The notes under the pieces: generated by a model | Seen by the model: only the letters and a program-made list of their open reading frames with translations | The model's database searches: none | What the model was told of the DNA's origin: nothing | In this document: positions 1 through 7,338 of the stretch, piece after piece | Position numbering within the stretch: the first letter of the stretch is position 1 | Layout of the letters: each line of letters begins with the position of its first letter | Origin: JAGMCF01 sp964398885 | GTDB taxonomy: Bacteria > Cloacimonadota > Cloacimonadia > JGIOTU-2 | Assembly: GCA_964398885.1 (NCBI GenBank) | Contig: CAYNOU010000045.1 | Location: 1-22,901, forward strand | Direction of reading: 5' to 3' | DNA: 22,901 bases | Translations under genes and position numbers: made by a program

Positions 1-102
1 CCTCAATTAATTTCTTATACTTAAATAGTTGCCATATAAATAGTTAACTGTTATTTTAGCAACCACTTTTTTTCTATTACGCCTAATTTCGCAAAACAGA
101 TA

Positions 103-135
103 AAGCGTCACAAATTAATTTGTGGCGCTTTTTTT
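103..135 (+). terminator. Rho-independent terminator of a gene left of the window
   Basis: A 14-bp self-complementary stem (103-116 against 117-130, one G-U pair; the central AATT bases form the loop in practice) is followed by a run of seven T on the plus strand (129-135). Its orientation fits a plus-strand transcript ending here, from a gene whose body lies outside the window. It could also act weakly on minus-strand transcripts leaving the gene that ends at 243. The rest of 1-242 shows no convincing coding region. Confidence 0.75.
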
Positions 136-242
136 ATGGATATTTCTTCTTCGTTCTGTAGCTACTTAAAAATATATCAGAAATTTCTATAAACAAATTA
201 TGTAAAAAAACTAAATAGAGCTTATTCCGTCACTAAGAATTA

Positions 243-1793
243 TTAATCTTCTGAAAACTTTTCTATCTGAAAGATATATATTTCAGTATCTTTATCAAGA
301 TATGCATCCTTTGGCAAAAACGCCTTGTGGCTGCAAAGATTTTCTAAAAAAGTCTTCTTGTCCCAGCCGGTTTCTTCTGCAACCTGTGGGAGAAATACTC
401 CTGTCCGCATACCTTTCTTAACATAAACACCATCTCTACCCATTTTTATTTCATCAATACTCTTGACCCTCTTCATTGGAGTAAGCACAGAAATTTCAAT
501 AGAAATATCTTTCAGTTCACTTCTTGTAACTGGATTAAAACGATAATCCTGAAATGTGGCTGACACAGCCATTTCTGCAACCGCCTGATAAAGAGGCATC
601 TGAGCCATCAACTGACCAATACATCCTCGCAAGTTATGATTTTTAGTTAAAGTAACAAAAACTGCTCTCTCTTCATTCAAAATTTCAGACTTTGGCTTTT
701 CAGGTTGTATTATTTCCTTATTATCAAGATAATATTCTATACTGCGTCTTGCTAAATCAAGAAGATATTCTTTATCTGAGGGAGATAATTTTGTTTCCTC
801 ACTCTGTTGGGTTTTCGGAAAAACAATTGAGGAATAGCCGACAACTCTGGAAGAGGTTGTATCACCCATCGCATCACCAGAATTTGCATATTTCAGCAAG
901 ACTCCCTGGTCATATCCAAAGTGCTGCAAAACCTTTGTGAATACATAAAAACCAAAATAGCCGCACAATTCAGACTTTCTGGAGAAAATGTCCTGCTGCA
1001 AAGTATCCCACTTTTTCTTCTGAATAAGGTCAATAGTATGCCTGTCCATCTTAACCGCTGTATGATAATCATAATAATGCGACATATCACTGCTGGCAAT
1101 TAACAAGATTGTTTTATCGCTTTCTTCAATTATATTAATAATTGTTTCAGCTAATTTATTTAGAAGTGATAAATCATTGGTCGCAACCAAAATTGGTACT
1201 ATTTTAAAATTCTTCATTTGATATTGGAGGAATGGTATCTCTGCTTCAATGCTGTGCTCTGGGCGATGCACAAACTCCTGAAATTTAAATTTCTTATCTG
1301 CTTTTAAAATATTAGAGACTATTTCTTTGTCAATAGGCACAGTACCGAGAGGGGTTTTATAATAGTCCCCATCGTAAGCTGAAACATAGCCAGTATTATA
1401 GTGATGACTTGGTCCAAATAATATAACTGTATCATAATGCTTATTTTTAAGAAGTGAATATCCATAGGCAGCTACCTGCCCTGAGCAGATATAACCAGCG
1501 TGAGGGGATAGAATACCAAATGGAGTAATCTTTTGCTTATCTTCATCTAATTTTACATTTTGAAAGAATTTCTCAAGCATATTTTCAAGCTCTTTTTTAC
1601 TATCTTGATACCACTGTCCAGCAACAGCAGGTTCTCTGGTCTTTGCGTAAGAGATATTAAAAGCTATAAAGCAAATTGTTAAAACCGCAATAATTCTGGT
1701 AGTTATTTTCCCCTCGCTTTCCTTAAGAAAAGAGTAGAATCTATAAATATAAAAAAGAGAGGCAATTATAAATAAATTGCCCCTCATTACCAT
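243..1793 (-). CDS. amrB: AmmeMemoRadiSam system fusion: Memo (AmrB) + AMMECR1 (AmrA)
   Basis: Two domains are joined in one chain. Residues about 53-326 are a Memo-family domain, recognisable by REPAVAGQWY, a HAGYICSGQ segment (H98), GPSHH (H130/H131), a His in RPEHSIEAEIPF (H180), SSDMSHYYDYH and ELCGYFGF (C277); these His and Cys residues match the usual metal-site positions. Residues about 338-516 are an AMMECR1 domain with its hallmark LRGCIG at 388-393. The biochemical role of either family is not settled; they co-occur with the radical SAM protein AmrS, which is encoded at 5822-6904. A signal-peptide-like segment (residues about 31-50, ending SYA) precedes the Memo domain, suggesting export. 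The start is doubtful: the only ATG codons (1793, 1787) lie in or before the terminator of the preceding gene, and no in-frame ATG, GTG or TTG follows until well inside the domain. A non-standard start near the GAGGGG at 1716-1711, or a sequence error, is possible. Confidence 0.9.
   Translation of the reverse strand: MVMRGNLFIIASLFYIYRFYSFLKESEGKITTRIIAVLTICFIAFNISYAKTREPAVAGQWYQDSKKELENMLEKFFQNVKLDEDKQKITPFGILSPHAGYICSGQVAAYGYSLLKNKHYDTVILFGPSHHYNTGYVSAYDGDYYKTPLGTVPIDKEIVSNILKADKKFKFQEFVHRPEHSIEAEIPFLQYQMKNFKIVPILVATNDLSLLNKLAETIINIIEESDKTILLIASSDMSHYYDYHTAVKMDRHTIDLIQKKKWDTLQQDIFSRKSELCGYFGFYVFTKVLQHFGYDQGVLLKYANSGDAMGDTTSSRVVGYSSIVFPKTQQSEETKLSPSDKEYLLDLARRSIEYYLDNKEIIQPEKPKSEILNEERAVFVTLTKNHNLRGCIGQLMAQMPLYQAVAEMAVSATFQDYRFNPVTRSELKDISIEISVLTPMKRVKSIDEIKMGRDGVYVKKGMRTGVFLPQVAEETGWDKKTFLENLCSHKAFLPKDAYLDKDTEIYIFQIEKFSED
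1750..1785 (-). terminator. Rho-independent terminator of the repeat-protein gene
   Basis: On the minus strand an 11-bp stem (1785-1775 with 1767-1757, one G-U pair) closes a 7-nt loop and is followed directly by six T (1756-1751). It starts 13 nt after the stop codon of the gene ending at 1798. It lies wholly inside the apparent first codons of the Memo-AMMECR1 reading frame, which argues that those codons are not the real gene start. Confidence 0.85.
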
Positions 1794-1797
1794 TCAT

Positions 1798-3264
1798 TTA
1801 TCTCATCAGGAGCACTTTCTTTACTGCTGTATTCTTGCCTACCTGAAGTTTGTAGAAATAAATTCCGTTTTTAACAGACTCACCATTTTCGTCTTTGCCA
1901 TTCCAGATATAGTTATGAGTATCTCTGTCAAGGATGCTGTTATTAATCAAGGTTTTTACAATTTGACCTTTTATGTTATAAATTGTAAGACTAACAACAG
2001 CTCTTTTTGGAAGATTAAATGAGATTGTGATCCCGATTTTATCGGGATTGAATGGATTTGGATAACTTGATAAGTTATTTTCTACTTGAGAAAATTCATT
2101 TTCATCAACAGCAGTTTCCTCGTATGTATAAGTATATCTATAGGAATTAATCCAGTTCCCACCTTCCCAATATTGACCTAACCATTCAATCCTATTTCCA
2201 TCTGCATCATAAGAATAAGTCTCTTTCCACTCATTAATCCAGTTCCCACCTTCCCAATATTGACCTAACAGTTCAATCCAATTTCCATTTGCATCATAAG
2301 AATAAGTGTCTTTCAACTTATTAATCCAGTTTCCACCTTCCCAATCTTGCTCTAAGCATTCAATCATATTTCCATTTGCATTATAAGAATAAGTGTATTT
2401 CCACTCATTAATCCAGTTTCCACCTGCCCAATATTGATCTAACCATTCAATCCTATTTCCATTTGCATCATAAGAATAAGTGTATTTCCAATCATTAACC
2501 CAATTTCCACCTACATGATATTGACCTAAGCATTCAATCCTATTTCCATTTGCATCATAAGAATAAGTTTCTTTCCAATCATCAATCCAGTTGCCACCTT
2601 CATGATATTGACCTAAGCATTCAATCATATTTCCATTTGCATCATAAGAATAAGTTTCTTTCCAATCATCAATCCAGTTGCCACCTTCCCAATATTGACC
2701 TAAGCATTCAACCATATTTCCATTTGCATCATAAGAATATGTGTCTTTCCAACTATTAATCCAGTTGCCACCTTCCCAATATTGACCTACGCATTCAATC
2801 ATATTTCCATTTGCATCATAAGAATAAGTGTATTTCCAACTATTAATCCAGTTTCCACCTTCCCAATCTTGACATAACAATTCAATCATATTTCCATTTG
2901 CATCATAAGAATAAGTAAATTTCCACTCATTAATCCAGTTTCCACCTTCCCAATATTCACCAAGCAACTCAATCAACAAAAAATCTCTTTCATTTCGTAT
3001 ATCTGAAATGGAAAATCGTGTATTTTTTCCCAAAGTTGATTTACTCTCAAACATATTTTGAAGTGCAGATGGGATTTTGTTTTCAATATTGATTTTGGGA
3101 GCAATTTTGAACATTCTTTGTAGAATACAAGTCATATGAGCTTTTCTATTCAACATTTGATTTTCAAACATTTCTCCCGATAAAGGAGATTTGCTTGTTC
3201 CTGCAAAAGCTCCAGATGCGAGCATAATGCTTACTCCAAGTAAAATAAGTAATGTCTTTTTCAT
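1798..3264 (-). CDS. Secreted tandem-repeat protein with FlgD-like sorting domain
   Basis: The 488-residue protein starts with a clear signal peptide (MKKTLLILLG..., likely cut after AFA at residue 21). Residues 99 to about 381 are nine full and one partial copies of a 29-residue unit whose core is GGNWIN-x-WK-x-TYSYDANGN. The YDANGN core recalls RHS/YD-type repeats, but I do not recognise the family as a whole. Residues about 397-488 form a sorting domain (SYPNPFNP, IYNIKGQIV, WNGKDENG, NGIYFYKL, KKVLLMR), so the product is expected outside the cell or on its surface. A GGAGGTG ribosome-binding site lies 4 nt before the start. The gene has its own promoter upstream and its own terminator. 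A palindrome at 2030-2048 adds five residues (DKIGI) within the sorting motif. Role unknown; adhesion or surface-layer functions are possible but unsupported. Confidence 0.85.
   Translation of the reverse strand: MKKTLLILLGVSIMLASGAFAGTSKSPLSGEMFENQMLNRKAHMTCILQRMFKIAPKINIENKIPSALQNMFESKSTLGKNTRFSISDIRNERDFLLIELLGEYWEGGNWINEWKFTYSYDANGNMIELLCQDWEGGNWINSWKYTYSYDANGNMIECVGQYWEGGNWINSWKDTYSYDANGNMVECLGQYWEGGNWIDDWKETYSYDANGNMIECLGQYHEGGNWIDDWKETYSYDANGNRIECLGQYHVGGNWVNDWKYTYSYDANGNRIEWLDQYWAGGNWINEWKYTYSYNANGNMIECLEQDWEGGNWINKLKDTYSYDANGNWIELLGQYWEGGNWINEWKETYSYDADGNRIEWLGQYWEGGNWINSYRYTYTYEETAVDENEFSQVENNLSSYPNPFNPDKIGITISFNLPKRAVVSLTIYNIKGQIVKTLINNSILDRDTHNYIWNGKDENGESVKNGIYFYKLQVGKNTAVKKVLLMR
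2030..2048. repeat. Palindromic insert inside a sorting-domain coding region
   Basis: ATCCCGAT, a 3-nt loop and ATCGGGAT form a perfect 8-bp inverted repeat. It encodes the DKIGI stretch between NPFNP and TISFNL, where the two other sorting domains in this window read NPFSTSTTISF and NPFSNSTTISF. The same TCCCGAT/ATCGGGA core recurs at 7052-7095 and at 21321-21334, so this looks like one member of a dispersed palindromic family. Confidence 0.65.
2122..2970 (-). repeat. Tandem array of ten 87-bp coding units
   Basis: About 9.7 head-to-tail units of 87 bp (29 codons) make up the middle of the secreted repeat protein. Units are highly similar at the DNA level; variation concentrates at a few positions (for example Y/D, W/H, E/V/A before GGNW, and the residues after WIN). 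The register never breaks the frame. Such near-identical units can expand or contract by recombination or slippage. Confidence 0.9.
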
Positions 3265-3292
3265 AAGACACCTCCATTAAATTTGATAATTA

Positions 3293-3321
3293 TTTATTTA
3301 AAATTTTGAAATTTCTGTCAA
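3293..3321 (-). promoter_or_regulatory. Probable sigma70-type promoter of the repeat-protein gene
   Basis: TTGACA (3321-3316), a 17-nt spacer and an AATAAA -10-like hexamer (3298-3293) precede the gene starting at 3264. TTGACA preceded by CT or TTCT recurs before several minus-strand genes here (8397, 12523, 15176, 16399), which supports it as the common -35 element. Confidence 0.6.
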
Positions 3322-3408
3322 GTAAAAAATTACTAATCTTGGAAATTTATAATAATATCTTTTAAAGCATTAAAATTACTTAAATTTTAAAATTATTTAT
3401 CTCATCTT

Positions 3409-5637
3409 TCAAAGAATAAAATTTATATCTTTATTTCTTTGCTTATTTGTTATTAAATTTATAATTACATTAAGTAAAAGAATACTTCCAATAAACAAAA
3501 TATTAGTTTCAATACTGAAAACTGGCAAAAAAATTACGCCAACTAATAGTCCACCAAAAGTCGCTCCCAGAGTATCCAAAAAATAAAATGATACGCCTGA
3601 AGCAATCTGTTCATTTTTATATTTCTCAGTCAATACTTTAGCAAGGATTACTCCTTCAAAAGCTGCTACTAAAAGGTTAAATAGGAAATAAATGATAACA
3701 GGCAGAGACCAGTCAGCCATAAGGTAAATTAGCAAGATAACCATTAGACTTAAAGCAAAAAGCCAAGAAACAGGTATATTTATTCTTTCAGCAAAAATAA
3801 ATCCGAGAGTGAGTCCCAACATAAATGAAATTGTAAAAATGGCAATGACAAAGTACACATACCCAAACTGTATCTGGAAGATATTCAAAAGAATAATCTG
3901 CATCACAAATGCTGAAAAACTTATGGAAAAAATATTAAGGTCCTGTATAAAAGGCGATTTTCTGCTTTGAATTTTGTTAAAAATAAGAGTGATAAGAAGC
4001 ATAATAAGTATAGCAAAAATAAAGACTAAAATCTTGTAATCTTTCAAAATCTTTATAAATTTTTCAAAACTTATGTCTAAATGTTTTGCCCAAAATTGGA
4101 TAGTAAAAAGATATGCTTGTGGATAAAGATTTTCGTTAATTGTAACTCTTTCATCTGCTATTGCATTTTGAAAATTATCCAGACGGAATTTGTTGCAGGT
4201 ATCAAAGATAAGAGCTTGATTAAACCAAACTCCACTTTTATTTCTCTGCTTCATTCTTTCAGTAAGTTTATTAACATTATTGGATATATATGTTCCTCTA
4301 CTGCCGATAAAAATGTTCTGTTCAGCTGGAATAACAATAATCCCGCCTTGCGGGACAAAAACCTCAGAGAAAGTCTGATTTATTGTAGCATTCAGTTTAG
4401 CTAGTTCCGGTAAGAGAAAATTTTCTGCATTACTGCCTGTTATGGCTGCTATACTTTCATCTGAGATGAGGTGAGATTTCAGCAATTGAAAGAATTCAAG
4501 AGTATAAAATCTGTTCAGGAATATTGAGGATGGGTCAGGAAAATCAATATAAATTATATCATACTTTTTTTGAATGCTTTTTAGAAAGCGGACAGCATCC
4601 ATCTGAATGAATCTTACTTTTTCATCTCCCCCTTTATAAAATAGGCTTTGTTTGATTATGTTTTTTTCCAATTCAAGATAGTCCACTTCTTTGACATACT
4701 TATCTTTCAATATCTCTTGCAAATATCCATTAAGCAGACCTCCGACAAGCAGTATCTTTCTTGGCGCAGGATGTTGAAGCAAAACAAAATTAACCATTTC
4801 TTCTGCATAGTTTTTATTTTCTGAATTGGCAAAGAGAACGCCATTCCAATAATAATTTTTTTGCTGTGCACTTTCCGTTACATCAAATCTTCCAAATTTA
4901 GAATCTTGAGTGGAAATTAACTTATTTGGCGAGTAGCGTGTTGCATAGTTAGTCTGAAAAATATCATTAGAAAAAATTATGGCAATCAAGATTAAAATTC
5001 CACTAAAAAGAAACAATCGTTTTCTATAGAAAAGAAATAGACCAAGAAAACTTAGGAAGCCTGCCAATAATAGAATAGAAAAATTGCTAAGAAAGGAAAT
5101 CAAAGCAAAGAACAGAATCCCTCCAATAATCATTCCGATACATTCCAGGATGTAAACAGTATGAACTGGCTTATTCACTTTAGAAATCAGTTTGCAATTA
5201 AGCGGAAACAAAAAGCCAATTAAGAGACAGCCTGGTGCTAAAATAATCAAAGCTAAAATTATTAGTGATGGAATATCAATAAGAAGTCCAGAAATTACTG
5301 CGAACTTATCTGCCAATATCCTTATAAAGAGGAATTGAATGGGTAAAACAAGTGTCAAAATCGTGACTAAGGAATAAACATACTTTTGAAGATTTTTTTT
5401 AATATTAATAAATTTGTTTAGTAAGGTTCCCACGGCAACAAGAAGAAGCCAAAGTGATAAAAAAATAGCAAAGACAATTTCATTGCCATTCACCGCTACC
5501 ATAAGTTCACGAAGGAGAATAGTTTGCCCAATTGCGGAAATTATGCCAACAATTATGAATAATGAATAATGAATATTGAATGATGAATGTGGAATATTAA
5601 GTTTTGAAGGATGTATTTTACGATACCAGAGTGACAT
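3409..5637 (-). CDS. Membrane-embedded spermidine-synthase-like protein
   Basis: The 742-residue protein has three parts: about six N-terminal membrane helices (residues about 28-225), a soluble Rossmann-like methyltransferase/aminopropyltransferase domain (about 240-510), and about six or seven C-terminal helices (about 535-730). The soluble part shows the spermidine-synthase pattern: ILLVGGLLNG for the nucleotide loop, YLELE for the acidic ligand, MDAVRFL, and YDIIYIDFPDPSS followed by LNRFYTLEFF. The glycine loop is degenerate (usually GGGDG), so catalysis is not certain and the substrate need not be putrescine. This architecture is known from bacterial fused transporter-like/spermidine synthase proteins. 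Residues about 14-27 are encoded by 7-bp tandem repeats and look acquired; no other ATG precedes the first helix, and an AAGGA lies a rather long 14 nt before the ATG. It follows amrS by 184 nt in the same direction. Confidence 0.82.
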   Translation of the reverse strand: MSLWYRKIHPSKLNIPHSSFNIHYSLFIIVGIISAIGQTILLRELMVAVNGNEIVFAIFLSLWLLLVAVGTLLNKFINIKKNLQKYVYSLVTILTLVLPIQFLFIRILADKFAVISGLLIDIPSLIILALIILAPGCLLIGFLFPLNCKLISKVNKPVHTVYILECIGMIIGGILFFALISFLSNFSILLLAGFLSFLGLFLFYRKRLFLFSGILILIAIIFSNDIFQTNYATRYSPNKLISTQDSKFGRFDVTESAQQKNYYWNGVLFANSENKNYAEEMVNFVLLQHPAPRKILLVGGLLNGYLQEILKDKYVKEVDYLELEKNIIKQSLFYKGGDEKVRFIQMDAVRFLKSIQKKYDIIYIDFPDPSSIFLNRFYTLEFFQLLKSHLISDESIAAITGSNAENFLLPELAKLNATINQTFSEVFVPQGGIIVIPAEQNIFIGSRGTYISNNVNKLTERMKQRNKSGVWFNQALIFDTCNKFRLDNFQNAIADERVTINENLYPQAYLFTIQFWAKHLDISFEKFIKILKDYKILVFIFAILIMLLITLIFNKIQSRKSPFIQDLNIFSISFSAFVMQIILLNIFQIQFGYVYFVIAIFTISFMLGLTLGFIFAERINIPVSWLFALSLMVILLIYLMADWSLPVIIYFLFNLLVAAFEGVILAKVLTEKYKNEQIASGVSFYFLDTLGATFGGLLVGVIFLPVFSIETNILFIGSILLLNVIINLITNKQRNKDINFIL
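5555..5596. repeat. Six 7-bp tandem repeats in N-terminal codons
   Basis: On the plus strand three perfect ATGAATA units are followed by TTGAATG, ATGAATG and TGGAATA, all in a 7-nt register. They encode the N-terminal stretch (IPHSSFNIHYS) of the membrane spermidine-synthase-like protein. Positions 5557-5581 are a perfect 25-bp inverted copy of 5798-5822 at the end of amrS. A unit of 7 is not a multiple of 3, so gain or loss of one unit would shift the frame. Confidence 0.8.
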
Positions 5638-5797
5638 TGTTTTTTTGAATGTCCTTAATTTTTGTAAATATTACTTACTGAAAAGCGAGAGGAAACAAAG
5701 TCTAAAATTAATTCTTTCTCATTCATTATTTTTTTTGTGATACACTCATAATCTAACACTCTTTATTACTCATTCTTTCTTTTCTAATTTTTTCGTA

Positions 5798-5822
5798 ATT
5801 CAATATTCATTATTCATTATTC
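5798..5822. repeat. Inverted partner of the 7-bp repeat tract
   Basis: ATTCAAT followed by ATTCATT units (25 bp) is the exact reverse complement of 5557-5581, about 216 bp away. It abuts the amrS stop codon (5824-5822). In a transcript running from amrS into the next gene the two arms could pair, placing the downstream start codon (5637) in the loop. The remaining 5638-5797 spacer shows no gene. Confidence 0.75.
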
Positions 5823-6904
5823 TACTTCCACACCCCATAAATTTTCTCCCCACAGAACTTGCATTTCCCATCTTTTATATTCATTGACTCAATGAAATAT
5901 CCTGAGCGGTCTATTATTTTCTTACCACATTTCGGACAGAATGTATCTTCGGCATCTGTAGAAATATTACCAATATAAACATATTTAAGTCCTACATCCA
6001 GAGCGATATCTCTCGCCATCTCAAGTGTTTTTAATGGAGTTGGTGGACGGTTAAGAAGTTTATATTTTGGGAAAAATCTGGAGAAATGGAGTGGATAATT
6101 AACTCCAAGAGAATCTCTAATCCATTCGCACATTTCGCGTATTAATTTTGGGTTGTCATTTGCTTCAGGTATAACCAGATTTGTAATTTCAAAATAAAGT
6201 CCTTCTTCTTTGGCTATTTTCAATGTATTTAGTACAGGCTGTAAGGTGGCTGTTGTATAGGTTGAATAAAATTCGTCTGAAAAGCCTTTTAGGTCTATAT
6301 TTGCTCCATCCAAATATTTGCAAAGTTCGCGAAATGGTTTTTCATTAATATATCCACAGGTAATAAAAACTGTTTTAATTCCTTCCTTGTGAGCAAGTTT
6401 GGCAATATCCAGCATATATTCGTAAAATATTGTTGGCTCGGTATAAGTGAAAGCAATGCTTTTACAATTATATTTTTTAGCAGCACTTACAACTTCTTGT
6501 GGAGTCATTTGCATTGCTTTTACCTCATTTGGCCTGGATTGCGAGATTTCCCAGTTCTGGCAGAAATTACACCGCATATTGCACCCAACAGTAGCTATAG
6601 ATAATGCTTGTGTGCAAGGATAGAAATGGAACAACGGTTTTTTCTCAATCGGGTCAATATGTATTGCTACTGGTTTACCATACACCAATGAATAAAGTTT
6701 TCCTTTTATGTTTTTTCTTACTCCGCAAATTCCAATTTGTCCATCATCTAAAACACATTTATTGGGGCAGAGGTTGCATCTCACTAAATTATCTGGCAGT
6801 TTTTCATAGTATTTCGCTTCTTTTAAGGACTCGTTTTTATCTCCGGATAAACAAAATAACGATAATAAAATAATTAATATCAGGATAAAATATATTTTTT
6901 TCAT
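5822..6904 (-). CDS. amrS: AmmeMemoRadiSam system radical SAM enzyme AmrS
   Basis: A 360-residue radical SAM protein. The iron-sulfur motif is C108-x3-C112-x2-C115 (VGCNMRCNFCQNW). An N-terminal Cys cluster (CNLCPNKC, then IGICGVR, residues 43-63) and a C-terminal zinc-ribbon-like CPKCGKK...CKFCGEK pair are typical of the AmrS / PflA-like family that accompanies Memo and AMMECR1 proteins; its product is unknown. I chose the ATG at 6904 because AAAGGA lies 7 nt upstream; the frame stays open to 6970, but that extension runs through a hairpin cluster. The N-terminus (MKKIYFILILIILLSLFCLS) is a strong hydrophobic signal or anchor, unusual for an enzyme needing SAM and a low-potential reductant. 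A Cys at position 18 follows SLF, a poor lipobox. The Memo-AMMECR1 partner at 243-1793 shares this export-type feature. Confidence 0.9.
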   Translation of the reverse strand: MKKIYFILILIILLSLFCLSGDKNESLKEAKYYEKLPDNLVRCNLCPNKCVLDDGQIGICGVRKNIKGKLYSLVYGKPVAIHIDPIEKKPLFHFYPCTQALSIATVGCNMRCNFCQNWEISQSRPNEVKAMQMTPQEVVSAAKKYNCKSIAFTYTEPTIFYEYMLDIAKLAHKEGIKTVFITCGYINEKPFRELCKYLDGANIDLKGFSDEFYSTYTTATLQPVLNTLKIAKEEGLYFEITNLVIPEANDNPKLIREMCEWIRDSLGVNYPLHFSRFFPKYKLLNRPPTPLKTLEMARDIALDVGLKYVYIGNISTDAEDTFCPKCGKKIIDRSGYFIESMNIKDGKCKFCGEKIYGVWK

Positions 6905-6926
6905 CTGAAAATCCTTTTGTAGTTCA

Positions 6927-7096
6927 ATTCGGGATAAACCCGAATCTACCCGCCTGCTTGCGGGTAGCAACAGGTTTATCCTGTTGCTGCTTCTGAAATT
7001 TTCATTCTCCTTTGCCTGCCCCGTTAAATCTTTTCCTATTTAATGGGGTGTCCCGATTTATTAGTCTCGGTCAGGTCGAGCCTGAACGGATCGGGG
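6927..7096. repeat. Cluster of five consecutive hairpins (palindromic repeat block)
   Basis: Five inverted repeats follow one another: 6927-6945 (7-bp arms, ATTCGGG), 6946-6967 (8 bp, CTACCCGC), 6968-6986 (7 bp, CAACAGG), 7019-7048 (11 bp, CCCCGTTAAAT, one G-U) and a nested pair 7052-7095 (CCCGAT...ATCGGG around TCAGG-TCGAG-CCTGA). The block is markedly richer in G+C than its surroundings. It lies between gap and amrS and reaches to 22 nt before the amrS start. Units resemble those at 9676-9738 and 10462-10495, so it looks like a dispersed palindromic repeat family rather than a single terminator. Confidence 0.85.
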
Positions 7097-7338
7097 CATG
7101 TATGTTTCATTTACAATAACTCCCAAAAATTAACTATAATTTTTCATAAATTGTATCAAAAAATCTCTCTTGTAAAATCAAGCGTTGTTTAATTTATTTG
7201 CACTTATGAATGTGAACTAATTATTGATATATCATGGACAGATTCCTTCATTAAATATCTTATCTAACGAGTGAATTATGAAAAAAATCTAAAACTGTTT
7301 AATAATTTCCTACTACTTTTTTGTCAGCAGCCCAAAGT
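7097..7338. other. AT-rich spacer after gap, no gene seen
   Basis: This 242-bp stretch between the hairpin cluster and the end of gap has no reading frame with a ribosome-binding site and no clear stem-plus-T-run terminator. It may hold the amrS promoter, but I cannot point to a convincing -35/-10 pair. Confidence 0.4.

Noticed and set aside
1..242. Possible end of a coding gene at the left edge
   Set aside because: Beyond the plus-strand terminator no frame with family features can be supported in this short AT-rich stretch.
2550..2759. Plus-strand frame with HHKNKFLSNHQSSCHL repeats
   Set aside because: It is the opposite-strand reading of the 87-bp repeats and has no ribosome-binding site or independent evidence.
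2122..2970. CRISPR-like periodic repeat
   Set aside because: The 87-bp units are contiguous, stay in one frame and encode a regular 29-residue protein repeat; there are no unique spacers.
6905..6970. Longer AmrS N-terminus starting at 6970
   Set aside because: It runs through the hairpin cluster, whereas the ATG at 6904 has a ribosome-binding site and starts a hydrophobic signal.
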